A program made the position numbers and the translations under genes. From Pseudomonas oryzihabitans (GTDB taxonomy: Bacteria; Pseudomonadota; Gammaproteobacteria; Pseudomonadales; Pseudomonadaceae), in the NCBI RefSeq assembly GCF_001518815.1, contig NZ_CP013987.1, forward strand, positions 4,770,357-4,834,356: 64,000 nucleotides of DNA, in the 5' to 3' direction. The first letter of the stretch is position 1. Each line of letters begins with the position of its first letter. The notes under the pieces were generated by a model. The model saw nothing but the letters and a program-made list of their open reading frames with translations. It ran no database searches and was not told the origin of the DNA. Shown piece by piece: positions 1-8,670 of the stretch.

Positions 1-443
1 TGGGTCGCACCCAGCAGATCCGCCGCGGCTTCTTTGCCGAGAATCCAGCCGAGCCCGGCATCGTCTTCAAGCTCGAACCCTATTCCCTCGATCCAAATCT
101 GACCCGCGCCGACCTGAACATCGGTAAGGAACGTCTGGAATATCGTCATGGCCCCATCGTCGCCACCACCTTTCGCTGGCCGCAGAACGATGCCCTGAGG
201 ACCACCCTGGTACTGGAAGAGCTAGGCGGACGGCGCGTCGGCCTTGAGCAGGATGGCAGCGCCTGGTCGCTGTTCCGTCTGCTGGATCGCATGAAGCTGC
301 AACAGCACAGCGCCCGCGACGTGTTGCTGGTGCAGGCGGATCTGGATGGTCGCCATGCCGGTTACCTGCTGTCCAGCCAGCGTTCCCCCAACCCCTTCGA
401 CCTGGCCACCCTGCGCGGCTTCAGGCTGCCGGAGCGCCTCTGA
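1..443 (+). CDS. tssM: T6SS inner-membrane protein TssM/IcmF, C-terminal part (5' end outside window)
   Basis: The reading frame is open from base 3 to the TGA at 441-443 and gives about 146 residues of a larger protein. It contains segments such as GRTQQIRRGFF and ATTFRWPQ, which look like the C-terminal beta-rich domain of TssM/IcmF, the large inner-membrane ring protein of type VI secretion that contacts TssJ in the periplasm. The assignment rests mainly on context: the next genes are the phosphatase and kinase that follow icmF2 in the P. aeruginosa H2-T6SS, then vgrG. The stop codon overlaps the ATG of the phosphatase (TGATG), so the genes are translationally coupled. Confidence 0.75.
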   Translation, partial: GRTQQIRRGFFAENPAEPGIVFKLEPYSLDPNLTRADLNIGKERLEYRHGPIVATTFRWPQNDALRTTLVLEELGGRRVGLEQDGSAWSLFRLLDRMKLQQHSARDVLLVQADLDGRHAGYLLSSQRSPNPFDLATLRGFRLPERL

Positions 444-1174
444 TGGCGAAGGCCCTGAGCTGTGCGCGTACCCACCCGGGCAAGGTACGCGCCCACAACG
501 AGGATGCCCTGCTGGAGCGTGCCAGCGACGGTCTCTGGGTCGTCGCCGATGGCATGGGCGGCCATCAGGATGGCGCACGCGCCAGTCGCCTGGTCGTCGA
601 GCGACTCGCCGAGACGCCCCTGAGCGGCAGCCTCGATCAGCGCCTGGAGCAAGTGCGTTGGGTACTTCACGACATCAATCGACGGCTCACCCAGGACCTT
701 ACCGTCATTGCCGACGGTACCTCACGACTGATAGGTACCACGGTGGTAGCGCTGTTGCTCGTCGATAGCCAGGCCGCCTGTGTCTGGGCAGGCGATAGCC
801 GTGCCTATCTCTGGCATGGGCATCAGCTCTATCAGTTGACCCGCGACCACCGCCTGCAGGAACGCCTGATCGACATCGACGGCCTCAGCCCGCAGCAGGC
901 GATACGCCACCCTCGAGCCCACGCCCTGACCCAGGCCCTGGGCGCCCGGAATGTCGTGGCGCTGGACGTCGTCCGCTTCGACCTGCAATCCGGCGATCGC
1001 CTGCTGCTCAGCAGCGACGGCCTGCATGGCGGGCTGGAGGAGCGCGCCTTGGGCGCTGCGCTTTCCTTGCCGTCACCGGTACTGGCCCTGGAACGACTAC
1101 TCGATGGCGTCCTTCAGGGCCCCGCGCGCGACAACCTCACCGCTATTGTCATCCATCCCCAGGAGGTCGCATGA
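443..1174 (+). CDS. stp1: T6SS-associated PP2C-family Ser/Thr protein phosphatase
   Basis: The 243-residue protein carries the PP2C metal-binding motifs in order: VADGMGGHQDG with Asp36 and Gly37, AGDSRAYL in the middle, SSDGLHGG, and C-terminal DNLTAIVI. It lacks membrane segments and is a cytoplasmic, single-domain phosphatase. In type VI clusters such an enzyme (PppA/Stp1) opposes the adjacent kinase and resets phosphorylation-dependent firing. It overlaps tssM upstream by one base and the kinase gene downstream by four (ATGA), so the three genes form one transcription unit. The order tssM-phosphatase-kinase is that of the P. aeruginosa H2-T6SS (stp1, stk1) and not of the H1 ppkA/pppA arrangement. 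Confidence 0.9.
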   Translation: MAKALSCARTHPGKVRAHNEDALLERASDGLWVVADGMGGHQDGARASRLVVERLAETPLSGSLDQRLEQVRWVLHDINRRLTQDLTVIADGTSRLIGTTVVALLLVDSQAACVWAGDSRAYLWHGHQLYQLTRDHRLQERLIDIDGLSPQQAIRHPRAHALTQALGARNVVALDVVRFDLQSGDRLLLSSDGLHGGLEERALGAALSLPSPVLALERLLDGVLQGPARDNLTAIVIHPQEVA

Positions 1175-2136
1175 ACCACCCGGATCCCGCCGTCGACGAA
1201 GGTCTCACGCAGTTCGCCTTCGCCCCAACCGGTGCGGCGCCTGCCATTCGTCAATTGGCGCCCTTGCCCGAATTACTAGGCGGTCGCTATCAGCTGGAAA
1301 GCTTGCTGGGCGTCGGCGGCATGGGCGCCGTCTACCGCGCGCGCGACCTCCTGCGCGAACAGTACGGCGATCCGGCGCCCCAGGTCGCGATCAAGGTGCT
1401 CAACGACGATTTCGCCGAATACAGCGATGCCAACGCCCTGCTCTACGGTGAATTCGCCCTGACCATACGGCTACGCCACCCGCACATCGTTCGGCTGCAC
1501 GGCTTCGAGATCGACCGTGACAGCGAGCGCGCCTTCATCACCCTTGAGCTGCTGCGCGGTCCGACTCTCGACGCGCTGCTCTGCGATCGTCCCGAGGGCC
1601 TTGGCTGGAACGAATTACAGGAGGTCGCCCTGCCGCTACTGGAAGCTTTGCAGTTCACCCACGCCAACGGCGTTCTGCACGGTGACCTCAAACCCAGCAA
1701 CGTGATCCTCACCCCTAGCGGTCTGCGCCTGTTCGACTTCGGCCTCGGCCAGCCTTGCGAAGCTCTGCTACCTGGTCTACCCCGCCTGAGTCGCAGTCGC
1801 CTCAACGCCTGGACGGTGCGCTACGCACCTTACGAGCTGCTTGAAGAGGGAGTGCTGACCCCGGCGGGCGACCTGTACGCCTGTGCCTGCGTGCTCTACG
1901 AACTGGCCACCGGCAAGCACCCCTATCGCCGCCTCAGTGCCAAGCAGGCCCGTAGCCTGCAGATCGAGCCCGAACGGCCGGATGCCATGCCCATCACGGC
2001 CTGGCGGGTATTGCGTAAAGCATTGGAAATCGATCCGCGGCAACGCCAGCAGGACCTGGGTGAATGGCTCGCCCTCTGGCAGACGCAGGCGCCCGCGCGG
2101 CGCTGGTGGCAGCGCCTGCACCCACGTTCCACGTGA
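1171..2136 (+). CDS. stk1: T6SS-associated Ser/Thr protein kinase
   Basis: The 321-residue protein is a eukaryotic-type kinase: the glycine loop is GVGGMGAVY (residues 47-55), the ATP lysine is in VAIKVL (Lys75), the catalytic loop reads HGDLKPSN with Asp172, and the metal-binding DFG is at 189-191. The usual HRD arginine is Gly, so it is a non-RD kinase, which often means no activation-loop phosphorylation requirement. It has no transmembrane segment and no periplasmic vWA domain, unlike PpkA of H1-T6SS; its size matches Stk1 of the H2 system. It probably phosphorylates T6SS components in the cytoplasm and is opposed by the preceding phosphatase. The next gene is vgrG, 26 bases downstream. 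Confidence 0.88.
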   Translation: MNHPDPAVDEGLTQFAFAPTGAAPAIRQLAPLPELLGGRYQLESLLGVGGMGAVYRARDLLREQYGDPAPQVAIKVLNDDFAEYSDANALLYGEFALTIRLRHPHIVRLHGFEIDRDSERAFITLELLRGPTLDALLCDRPEGLGWNELQEVALPLLEALQFTHANGVLHGDLKPSNVILTPSGLRLFDFGLGQPCEALLPGLPRLSRSRLNAWTVRYAPYELLEEGVLTPAGDLYACACVLYELATGKHPYRRLSAKQARSLQIEPERPDAMPITAWRVLRKALEIDPRQRQQDLGEWLALWQTQAPARRWWQRLHPRST

Positions 2137-2162
2137 AACCTTTGACTGTCAGGAAGACACCC

Positions 2163-4202
2163 ATGTTCAGCGCTGCCAATGCTTCCCGCTTCACCCTGGT
2201 CCTGCCGGGTCTCGCCCATGACTTTCAGGTCCTGGCATTCCGCGGGCAGGAAGCCCTCAACGAGCCCTATCGCTTCCAAGTGGAACTCATCAGCGAAAAG
2301 TCTGATTGGGCGCTGCAAGACCTGCTCAACCGTCCCGCCTGGCTTAGCCTCGGCCCCGTCGACGTGGGCATTCACGGAATGCTGGGCGCCGTCGTTCAGG
2401 GCGACTCAGGCCAGCGACTAACCCGCTATCGCGTGGAGCTGGTCCCCCGCCTGGCCTATCTGGCACAGCGCACCAATTCGCGCATCTTTCAAAATCTCAC
2501 GGTGCCCCAGATCCTCGTTAAGTTACTTGAAGAGCATGGGATTCTAGAGGGTGCCTATCGCCTGGCGTTGGGTCCGACGCCCTATCCACTGCGCGACTAC
2601 TGCGTGCAATACGGCGAGAGCGACCTGAACTTTCTGGATCGGTTGTGCGAGGAAGAAGGCATTCATTATCACTTCGAACACCGGCCCGAGGGTGCCGTGC
2701 TGGTGTTCGGCGACGATGCCACCAGCTTTCCTCGTCTGACCGCTACGCCCTACCACCCCGGTAGCGGCCAGGTCGTCGATCGCCCGGTCATCCGTGGTCT
2801 TGAGGTCGGGATGCAGACCCGCAGCACGCAGATGACCCTGCGCGATCAGGACCCCATGCAACCCCGCCTGCGTCTGGAGAGCCGAAGTGACATCGAGCAC
2901 CAAGTGGTGCTGGAGCACTACGCCTATCCCGCTGGTTTTCGCGACCGCAGCCGTGGCAAACAACTCAGCAGCCGAGGCCTAGAAGCCCTGCGGGTCGACA
3001 GCCAGACGGCCCGGGGCTATGGCGATCAGCCCTGCCTAGCCAGCGGTCATTTTTTGCCTCTGACGGAGCATCCCCGTGCGGACTGGAATCAGTTGTGGCT
3101 GCTCACCCGTATTGAACATGAGGGCCGCCAACCCCAGGTGTTGGAGGAAGGCCTAGGCACTCCTGCGCTACTGGCGCTCTCCGACAATGACAGCTGGACC
3201 CAGGGCTACCGCAATCGCTTCCATGCCGTTCCCTGGCAACTCCCCTTCCGCCCTTTGCCCCGTCATCCCAAACCCCGCCTGCTCGGTCAGCAAAGCGCAG
3301 TCGTCACCGGTCCGGTTGGAGAAGAGATCCATTGCGATGCCCTGGGCCGGGTCAAGGTGCAGTTCCACTGGGATCGCGAGGGGCAAGCGGACGAGCGCAC
3401 CAGTTGCTGGTTGCGTGTCGCCACCGGCTGGGCTGGCAATCGCCACGGTGCGCTCGCCGTGCCGAGAATCGGCATGGAAGTGTTGGTGGGCTTTCTCGAA
3501 GGGGATCCTGACCAGCCGTTGATACTCGGCTGCCTGTACCACGCCGAGCATCAACCGCCGGTGAAGCTGCCCAGAGACAAGACCCGCAGCACCTTCAAGA
3601 GCCTGAGTAGCCCAGGTGGTGGGGGCTACAACGAACTACGCATAGAGGATCGCCAGGGGCAGGAGGAAATCCATGTCCATGCCCAGCGCGACTGGGACGA
3701 ACACATTCGCCATGATCATCGCAGCGAGATCGGCCACGAGCGTCATCAGTGCATCCATGGCAACAGCCACAGTGAGCTGCACGCGGAAGAACACCGCCTC
3801 ATCCATGGCCTGCGCAAGGCCGAGGTCAAGGCCAGCGACCACCTGCTGATCGGCGGCAGCCAGCACCTCAAGCTGGGCACCGGGCAGTTCGTCGAGGCCG
3901 GCCAGGAAATCCATATCAAGGCAGGCGAGCGGGTCGTCATCGAAGCCGCTACCGAGCTCACCCTGAAGGCCGGTGGCAGCTTCATCAAGCTCGACGCGAG
4001 TGGCATCACCCTGGTCGGTCCCCTAGCTCGCCTCAACGCTGGCGGCGCCCCCGGCAAGGGATCCGGAATCGCGCTGCAGCTGCCACAGCCACCGGGGGAC
4101 ACACGTGAGGAAGCGGCGGGCGATGCGAATCAGCGAGCCCTTGCCAACTCGTTGGAGCGTGAAGACGCGAAGCCGCAGCGGAAGCTCAACTTTTCCGTCT
4201 GA
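2163..4202 (+). CDS. vgrG: T6SS spike protein VgrG
   Basis: The 679-residue product has the VgrG architecture: an N-terminal gp27-like region beginning LVLPGLAHDFQVLAFRGQE, a middle gp5 OB-fold with the family signature GRVKVQFHWDREG and the segment RIGMEVLVGFLEGDPDQPL, then a repetitive beta-helix spike with GNSHSEL-type turns and a DUF2345-like end. It trimerises at the tip of the Hcp tube and carries effectors. The ATG at 2163 was chosen over an in-frame ATG at 2064, because it follows AGGAAGA and the extra residues would overlap the kinase gene. No catalytic C-terminal extension is obvious, so toxicity probably comes from the next gene, 57 bases downstream. Confidence 0.95.
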   Translation: MFSAANASRFTLVLPGLAHDFQVLAFRGQEALNEPYRFQVELISEKSDWALQDLLNRPAWLSLGPVDVGIHGMLGAVVQGDSGQRLTRYRVELVPRLAYLAQRTNSRIFQNLTVPQILVKLLEEHGILEGAYRLALGPTPYPLRDYCVQYGESDLNFLDRLCEEEGIHYHFEHRPEGAVLVFGDDATSFPRLTATPYHPGSGQVVDRPVIRGLEVGMQTRSTQMTLRDQDPMQPRLRLESRSDIEHQVVLEHYAYPAGFRDRSRGKQLSSRGLEALRVDSQTARGYGDQPCLASGHFLPLTEHPRADWNQLWLLTRIEHEGRQPQVLEEGLGTPALLALSDNDSWTQGYRNRFHAVPWQLPFRPLPRHPKPRLLGQQSAVVTGPVGEEIHCDALGRVKVQFHWDREGQADERTSCWLRVATGWAGNRHGALAVPRIGMEVLVGFLEGDPDQPLILGCLYHAEHQPPVKLPRDKTRSTFKSLSSPGGGGYNELRIEDRQGQEEIHVHAQRDWDEHIRHDHRSEIGHERHQCIHGNSHSELHAEEHRLIHGLRKAEVKASDHLLIGGSQHLKLGTGQFVEAGQEIHIKAGERVVIEAATELTLKAGGSFIKLDASGITLVGPLARLNAGGAPGKGSGIALQLPQPPGDTREEAAGDANQRALANSLEREDAKPQRKLNFSV

Positions 4203-4259
4203 CCCCAGCGCATTCAAAGGACCAGCCGCGGCAATGCGGCCTCTGCAAAGGACAGCAGC

Positions 4260-6629
4260 ATGACCAACCCTCCCACCACACAACAAACCAAGGTGGAAAA
4301 CTGGGCTTACCCTTTCAAGACGAAGAATGGCCAGGACGTCACCAATCCGCAGCTTTACCAGCAAGCCCTGGCCCATGCCCGTGGCGGCACCTACCTGCTG
4401 GGCAGCAATGGTCTCTGGCATGGCGGCGTGCACTTCGACGAAGGCACCGCGGCCTACCTGGACCAGTCGCGCATCCACTGTATCGCCGATGGCGAGGTGG
4501 TCGCCTATCGCATCGACGATCAGGTCCAGCGCTTCGCACCTGACGAGGGCTCAGCGCCCGAGATCAAGACCTACTCCACCAGTTTTGTCCTGGTTCGCCA
4601 TCGTCTGGAAGCACCGCAGCTGCCCAACGGCCAGGAGACGCCGCCTTCGCTGGTGTTCTTCAGCCTCTATATGCACCTGCTGGATTGGGCAGGTTACGAG
4701 GCCAATCCTGCCCTGCCCCGCCCGCCTTTCTGGGGCGGCGACCGTTATCGGGTGCAGACCCAGGGCGGCAAGCTCAATGTTCGCCAGGAGCCGCGCGGCA
4801 ATGCGCCGGTACAGGCCGAGCTCGACAACGGTAGCCAGATACGCATTGCCGGGGATGGCGACTGGTGCAAGATCATTGAGGTCCTCGATAACGGTTTGAC
4901 CCTCCGACCAGGCCGCCCTCAGGCCAGCCTAGGCTATGTCGCCCGCCGCTATCTCAAACCGGAAGCCGCGCCCAAGGCGCAGAACAGCGTAGTGGTGCTG
5001 GAACAGCCGTTCTCCATCAAGGCTGGCGTTCTATTGGGCCATCCCGGCCTCTATGAAGGCCGACAACAGATCCACTTGGAAACCTTCAGCTGCGACGACC
5101 TCCCCGCCTTCATCGAACACAGCCGCGCCTGGGCCGCCAAGCTGCCCGAGAGCGAGAAGACGCTACTGAAAATCCATGCCGGCGCCAGCAAGCTCATCAC
5201 CCATCGACCCGATATCGATGCCAACCATCCTCCGAGGATCAGTGATCCAGGCGTTCAAGTAGGCGTAGACCTCATCCTAAGCCAAGCTCAACTGGATGCT
5301 CTGCCTGCTGCAGACAAGATCGTGATCGCCGCGCGTAACGAAGGTGGCGTTCGTATATCGGAACAGCACTGGTGGCATTTGAAAGGGCTATTGGCAGATG
5401 CCGAAGGAAACCCTATTGATGGGTGGCTTTGTGAGCAGGAATTTATTACTAGCCGGCATAGTTCGTGGGAGTGGGTAGATTACCTGACTGCAGAAGAAAA
5501 AGTTCCTCCTCTTTCAGCACTGGCCTATCATTTCGACGCTAAGAATTTTTTGAACCCTGAAGAAAAACACTCTTATAAGGAAAATATAAGTCAGGCTCAA
5601 AATAGTGAAGTTCGAGTTCTTCTCTATAGAATACTCAAGCTAGATCATAGTCGAAAGCTAACCAATAGAGAAATAGAAAGTGGACTTCGGAAATCTTGGC
5701 AAGCAAGTGCTATCAAGAAGATCTCGGCGCATAGCGAAAGCGAATGGGCTTGGACAGATGAAAAATGGACTAGCCTAGACGCTTTAATGACTCATAACAG
5801 AAAACCCAACAGATGCTGGGAAGACGAAAAATTAAAAATAAAGCCTATGGCTTGGTTGACACAGCAAGTATGTAGCACGCTCTTGCTAGGAAGCTCCAAA
5901 TTTTGGCACCTTGAATGCACCGAACTTATATCATGCAATAAATCCAACTTAAGCCTGATAGATAAAGATCGCTTTTTAAAACTATACAAGAAAGAGCATG
6001 ATAACTTTTCTCCACAGGTTCAAAACACACTAAACGAAAAGTCGCTTGAAAATCTTTCCGAACTTATCGAAAGCCTTAACAATCACTACAGATCCACACA
6101 ACAAAAATCAAACATCTACGAAGTAGCATACATGCTAGCCACCGCTAGGCACGAAACCTACCACTATTTATCGCGAGAGTTTTTTAGCAAAAAACCAGAA
6201 ATTGGGAACCTGTCATACTTCGATAAATATGATCCTATTTTAGCGAATACGGTACAGTTGAGAAGAAGAGCTATAGACAATGGCAACAAACAACAGGGCG
6301 ATGGCTATAAATATAGAGGTAGAGGCTGCGTTCATCTCACTTGGAAAAATAACTACGCCAAGGCTTCCGAAAAATTCAAAATCGATTTCGTTTCTAATCC
6401 TGACTTGGCTGCAGAATTTAGGTATTCAGTACCTATAATGATCTGGGGAATGACGGACGGCATCTTCACTGGGAAAAAGCTTAAAGACTATATAAATTCT
6501 GAAAATATCGATTTCGAAGGGGCAAGGAAGATAATCAATGGAGCTGATCAGAAAGCCTTGATTGCCAAATATGCCAGAAAGTTTCTTGATATCCTAAATT
6601 CAACATCACGACTACCAAAGGAGTTTTAG
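4260..6629 (+). CDS. Putative T6SS cell-wall-lytic effector: M23-like N-part, SH3 domain, GH19-type lysozyme/chitinase C-part
   Basis: The 789-residue protein directly follows vgrG. The first 140 residues (NGLWHGGVHFDEG ... IHCIADGEVVAYRID ... SLYMHLLDW) resemble an M23/LytM peptidase fold, although not all metal ligands can be matched by eye. Residues about 165-235 (GGKLNVRQEPRG, GDWCKI, GYVARRYL) look like a bacterial SH3 domain. The C-terminus has glycosidase family 19 hallmarks: ATARHETYHYLSRE with probable catalytic Glu632, then GDGYKYRGRGCVHLTWKNNY (681-700). The likely target is peptidoglycan of rival bacteria. Base composition changes abruptly: GC-rich to about base 5250, AT-rich from there to the end, suggesting a swapped toxin C-terminus. 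There is no N-terminal signal peptide, fitting VgrG delivery. The exact substrate is not known. Confidence 0.75.
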   Translation: MTNPPTTQQTKVENWAYPFKTKNGQDVTNPQLYQQALAHARGGTYLLGSNGLWHGGVHFDEGTAAYLDQSRIHCIADGEVVAYRIDDQVQRFAPDEGSAPEIKTYSTSFVLVRHRLEAPQLPNGQETPPSLVFFSLYMHLLDWAGYEANPALPRPPFWGGDRYRVQTQGGKLNVRQEPRGNAPVQAELDNGSQIRIAGDGDWCKIIEVLDNGLTLRPGRPQASLGYVARRYLKPEAAPKAQNSVVVLEQPFSIKAGVLLGHPGLYEGRQQIHLETFSCDDLPAFIEHSRAWAAKLPESEKTLLKIHAGASKLITHRPDIDANHPPRISDPGVQVGVDLILSQAQLDALPAADKIVIAARNEGGVRISEQHWWHLKGLLADAEGNPIDGWLCEQEFITSRHSSWEWVDYLTAEEKVPPLSALAYHFDAKNFLNPEEKHSYKENISQAQNSEVRVLLYRILKLDHSRKLTNREIESGLRKSWQASAIKKISAHSESEWAWTDEKWTSLDALMTHNRKPNRCWEDEKLKIKPMAWLTQQVCSTLLLGSSKFWHLECTELISCNKSNLSLIDKDRFLKLYKKEHDNFSPQVQNTLNEKSLENLSELIESLNNHYRSTQQKSNIYEVAYMLATARHETYHYLSREFFSKKPEIGNLSYFDKYDPILANTVQLRRRAIDNGNKQQGDGYKYRGRGCVHLTWKNNYAKASEKFKIDFVSNPDLAAEFRYSVPIMIWGMTDGIFTGKKLKDYINSENIDFEGARKIINGADQKALIAKYARKFLDILNSTSRLPKEF

Positions 6630-6631
6630 CT

Positions 6632-7348
6632 TTGTCCTTCAAAACTGTAGCAATTCTTTTTAGCGTTATGCTATTGAACTTCACCGCTTACGCAAATGAA
6701 TTAGAGGCAAAAAAGATCGACCAAAGAGACATAATATTTAAATCAAGAGACAAAACTCTAAGGTACAGAAATATTATCGGATATAAAGATGGCTCTTTTA
6801 GAGATTTAATAAAAATTAATTCAACACCTTCACTTTACTCATCAGCTGATGGCGAAAACTATTATACATTAAAGGCGGAGGGTAACGAAATAAAGGTTGA
6901 CTGCCTATATTCTGATGTCAGAAATCCCTTTAATGGAATACGAATTCGTAAAGGAATCTGCGGACTGAACCAAAATCTAAATTCCGAATATACCGATTCA
7001 GCCTTCAACTTAACTGATAAATGGCAAAGCGAAACTTCTAACATAGATACCAGCCTCCTTATTGAACGCGGGGAGCCTGTTGAAGTTCTAGTGAGCGAAA
7101 ATTCGGAAATAAAAATTAGTCAACGCTATTCAGAGCTATCAGATCTAGAAAACTCCACACCAGATGCTATAGTCGAAGTCTCCAACAGCTGCTTTAACCT
7201 CGGGAAAAGAAGATTATATGTAGTCAGCCACAAGCTTTCTCACGAATTGGAAGCTGTATTCATCGAGCCTCACGGTGAAGAATTTACGATCCGAAACTTA
7301 GCAGACGAAATAAAAAACATAAAAACGTCATCCTGCTCTAAGCGATAA
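6632..7348 (+). CDS. Exported small protein, probable periplasmic immunity protein of the preceding effector
   Basis: A 238-residue protein of no family I recognise. I chose a TTG start at 6632, two bases after the effector stop, because AAAGGAG ends eight bases upstream and because this start gives a clean signal peptide (FKTVAILFSVMLLNFTAYA then NE) with a type I cleavage site. A periplasmic location is expected of an immunity protein against a peptidoglycan hydrolase. The mature part is charged, has a few cysteines (for example near KVDCLY and KGICGL) and no membrane segment. The gene shares the low GC content of the effector's second half, so both parts were probably acquired together. 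The immunity role is inference from position, export and composition. Confidence 0.65.
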   Translation: MSFKTVAILFSVMLLNFTAYANELEAKKIDQRDIIFKSRDKTLRYRNIIGYKDGSFRDLIKINSTPSLYSSADGENYYTLKAEGNEIKVDCLYSDVRNPFNGIRIRKGICGLNQNLNSEYTDSAFNLTDKWQSETSNIDTSLLIERGEPVEVLVSENSEIKISQRYSELSDLENSTPDAIVEVSNSCFNLGKRRLYVVSHKLSHELEAVFIEPHGEEFTIRNLADEIKNIKTSSCSKR

Positions 7349-7374
7349 GATCTAGAGCAAAGCGCTTATTTTTT
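7339..7374 (+). terminator. Possible rho-independent terminator of the effector/immunity unit
   Basis: TAAGCG (7339-7344) can pair with CGCTTA (7363-7368), followed by six T (7369-7374). The stem is short with a wide loop, and an alternative GCTCTA/TAGAGC pairing overlaps it. The site sits across the convergent end of the next gene. Confidence 0.4.
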
Positions 7375-8040
7375 GATTAATGCTTTTACACGCATTTCTA
7401 ACAACCCCGGAAACCTCGTATACCACGTCTGATTCAACGGCGAAGGATGCGGCAGTGGATAGAGGGTCAGTGTCTTGCACACGCCCTCCTCCGTTTCCAG
7501 GGTGACCTCGATGCTGCTTTCGAAGCGGTCTTCGCTTTTCCAGAAGGCCTCCAGGCGAGTGCGCTCTTCCTTGGATTGGCCGATGCCGAACCAGAGGAAG
7601 GCTTCACGGCCAAAGGTGATGAGCTGGGTACCGTGCCAGTGTTCCACCAGCAGGCGGCGCATCAGGGGGTGGAAGGTCTTTTTTATCCGTTCCGACCAGG
7701 CTTTGTTGCCCAGGGGTTTGTAGGGCACGGTGTTAGCCCAGAAGAACTGCTGGCTCAGGCTGCGGCTGGCCTCGAAATCGGCCGGGGGATGGCCGTACAG
7801 GTGTTTGTAGAGGATCTTGCGGGCGATCTGGCCGCCGCTGCCGATGAAGGGCTCGCCGTACTTCACTTCCTCCCGCCCTGGATCGCGGCCGAAAAAGCCC
7901 AGGGGCGCCTCGGGATCGCCCAGACCGATGATGGGGTCCAGCGGGTCCTTGGCGAATTGTTCGTAGATCGGAAGATCGACACCAGGAAGGTCGGCGGCGA
8001 GTTGGCGAAAGGCTTCGCGCTCTGCGGAAGACAACGGCAT
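7366..8040 (-). CDS. Uracil-DNA glycosylase family protein
   Basis: The roughly 224-residue protein has the family A/B motif pattern: GFFGRDPGREEVKYGEPFIG near the N-terminus, where the GEPFIG segment corresponds to the uracil pocket region, and YPLPHPSPLN near the C-terminus with the catalytic-loop HPSPLN. Such enzymes remove uracil or related damage from DNA, although this subgroup (often annotated only as uracil-DNA glycosylase superfamily) lacks assigned activity. An in-frame ATG five codons further upstream (8055) is possible; 8040 is preferred for GGGGA eight bases before it. The gene faces the T6SS immunity gene and is GC-rich again. Confidence 0.7.
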   Translation of the reverse strand: MPLSSAEREAFRQLAADLPGVDLPIYEQFAKDPLDPIIGLGDPEAPLGFFGRDPGREEVKYGEPFIGSGGQIARKILYKHLYGHPPADFEASRSLSQQFFWANTVPYKPLGNKAWSERIKKTFHPLMRRLLVEHWHGTQLITFGREAFLWFGIGQSKEERTRLEAFWKSEDRFESSIEVTLETEEGVCKTLTLYPLPHPSPLNQTWYTRFPGLLEMRVKALIKK

Positions 8041-8181
8041 GCAACAGATCCCCATCGAGGAATTAATCCCTCTTGTAGAGCGCTGCCTTGCGGGTGACGT
8101 TCCGTAACGACTGGCGGAGCGGCAGCCTTGGGGCGATAGGGTAAACTGCCCGGCTCGAACGACCCCTCAAGGTGAATCCCG

Positions 8182-8559
8182 TTGATCAATCTGCTACGCA
8201 ACGGCCTCGGCCAGGTGATCGTCGGCCTGGATCTGGTGACCCGGCCGCGCAAGCTCAAGCGCAGTGAGCAGGCCCAGGCTGCCATCGAGGCGGAACTGGC
8301 GAATCTGTCGCTCTATCAGTTCCAGGCCTGCCCCTTCTGCGTGAAGACGCGCCGCGCCCTGCATCGGCTGAACCTGCCGATCCGGCTCAAGGACATCAAG
8401 AAGGACCCGCAGCTGCGTGCCGAGCTGGAACAGGGCGGTGGCCGGGTTAAGGTGCCTTGCCTGCGCATCGACGAAGGCAGCCAGAGCGTATGGATGTACG
8501 AGTCGGACGACATCATCGCCTATCTGGAGCAGCGCTACGGTGAGCGGCAGCCGGCGTGA
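8182..8559 (+). CDS. Glutaredoxin-like protein with CPFC active site
   Basis: A 125-residue protein with a glutaredoxin/GST-N thioredoxin fold: the redox motif is QACPFCVKTRRAL (Cys50 and Cys53), followed by the cis-proline region VKVPCLRID and the glutathione-binding end YESDDIIAYL. The first 40 residues (hydrophobic then basic, RPRKLKRSEQ) could anchor it to the membrane or to a partner. The start is a TTG at 8182 preceded by AAGGTGA with correct spacing; no ATG in frame gives the N-terminus. A role in thiol-disulphide exchange or glutathionylation is likely, with substrate unknown. It is transcribed away from the glycosylase gene. Confidence 0.8.
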   Translation: MINLLRNGLGQVIVGLDLVTRPRKLKRSEQAQAAIEAELANLSLYQFQACPFCVKTRRALHRLNLPIRLKDIKKDPQLRAELEQGGGRVKVPCLRIDEGSQSVWMYESDDIIAYLEQRYGERQPA

Positions 8560-8575
8560 TGCCTGAGTGGTGAGC

Positions 8576-8668
8576 CGTAGCGGACAAGGCTGCACCGTTG
8601 TCCACGCTACGCATTGCTTGGGTTCGTTGGGCTTCGACGGTGGAGCTGTCTCGGTCCAACCTACGGGT
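8576..8668. repeat. Degenerate intergenic palindromes (REP-like)
   Basis: CGTAGCGGACAA (8576-8587) faces TTGTCCACGCTACG (8598-8611). Next to it, TTGGGCTTCG and CCAACCTACGGG (about 8627-8668) are remnants of the CGTAGGTTGGG family that is better preserved at 27182-27260 and 28432-28810. Confidence 0.55.
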
Positions 8669-8670
8669 TG

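Noticed and set aside
7366..8097. A 216-codon plus-strand frame across the uracil-DNA glycosylase gene
   Set aside because: Antisense shadow; the glycosylase motifs are on the minus strand.
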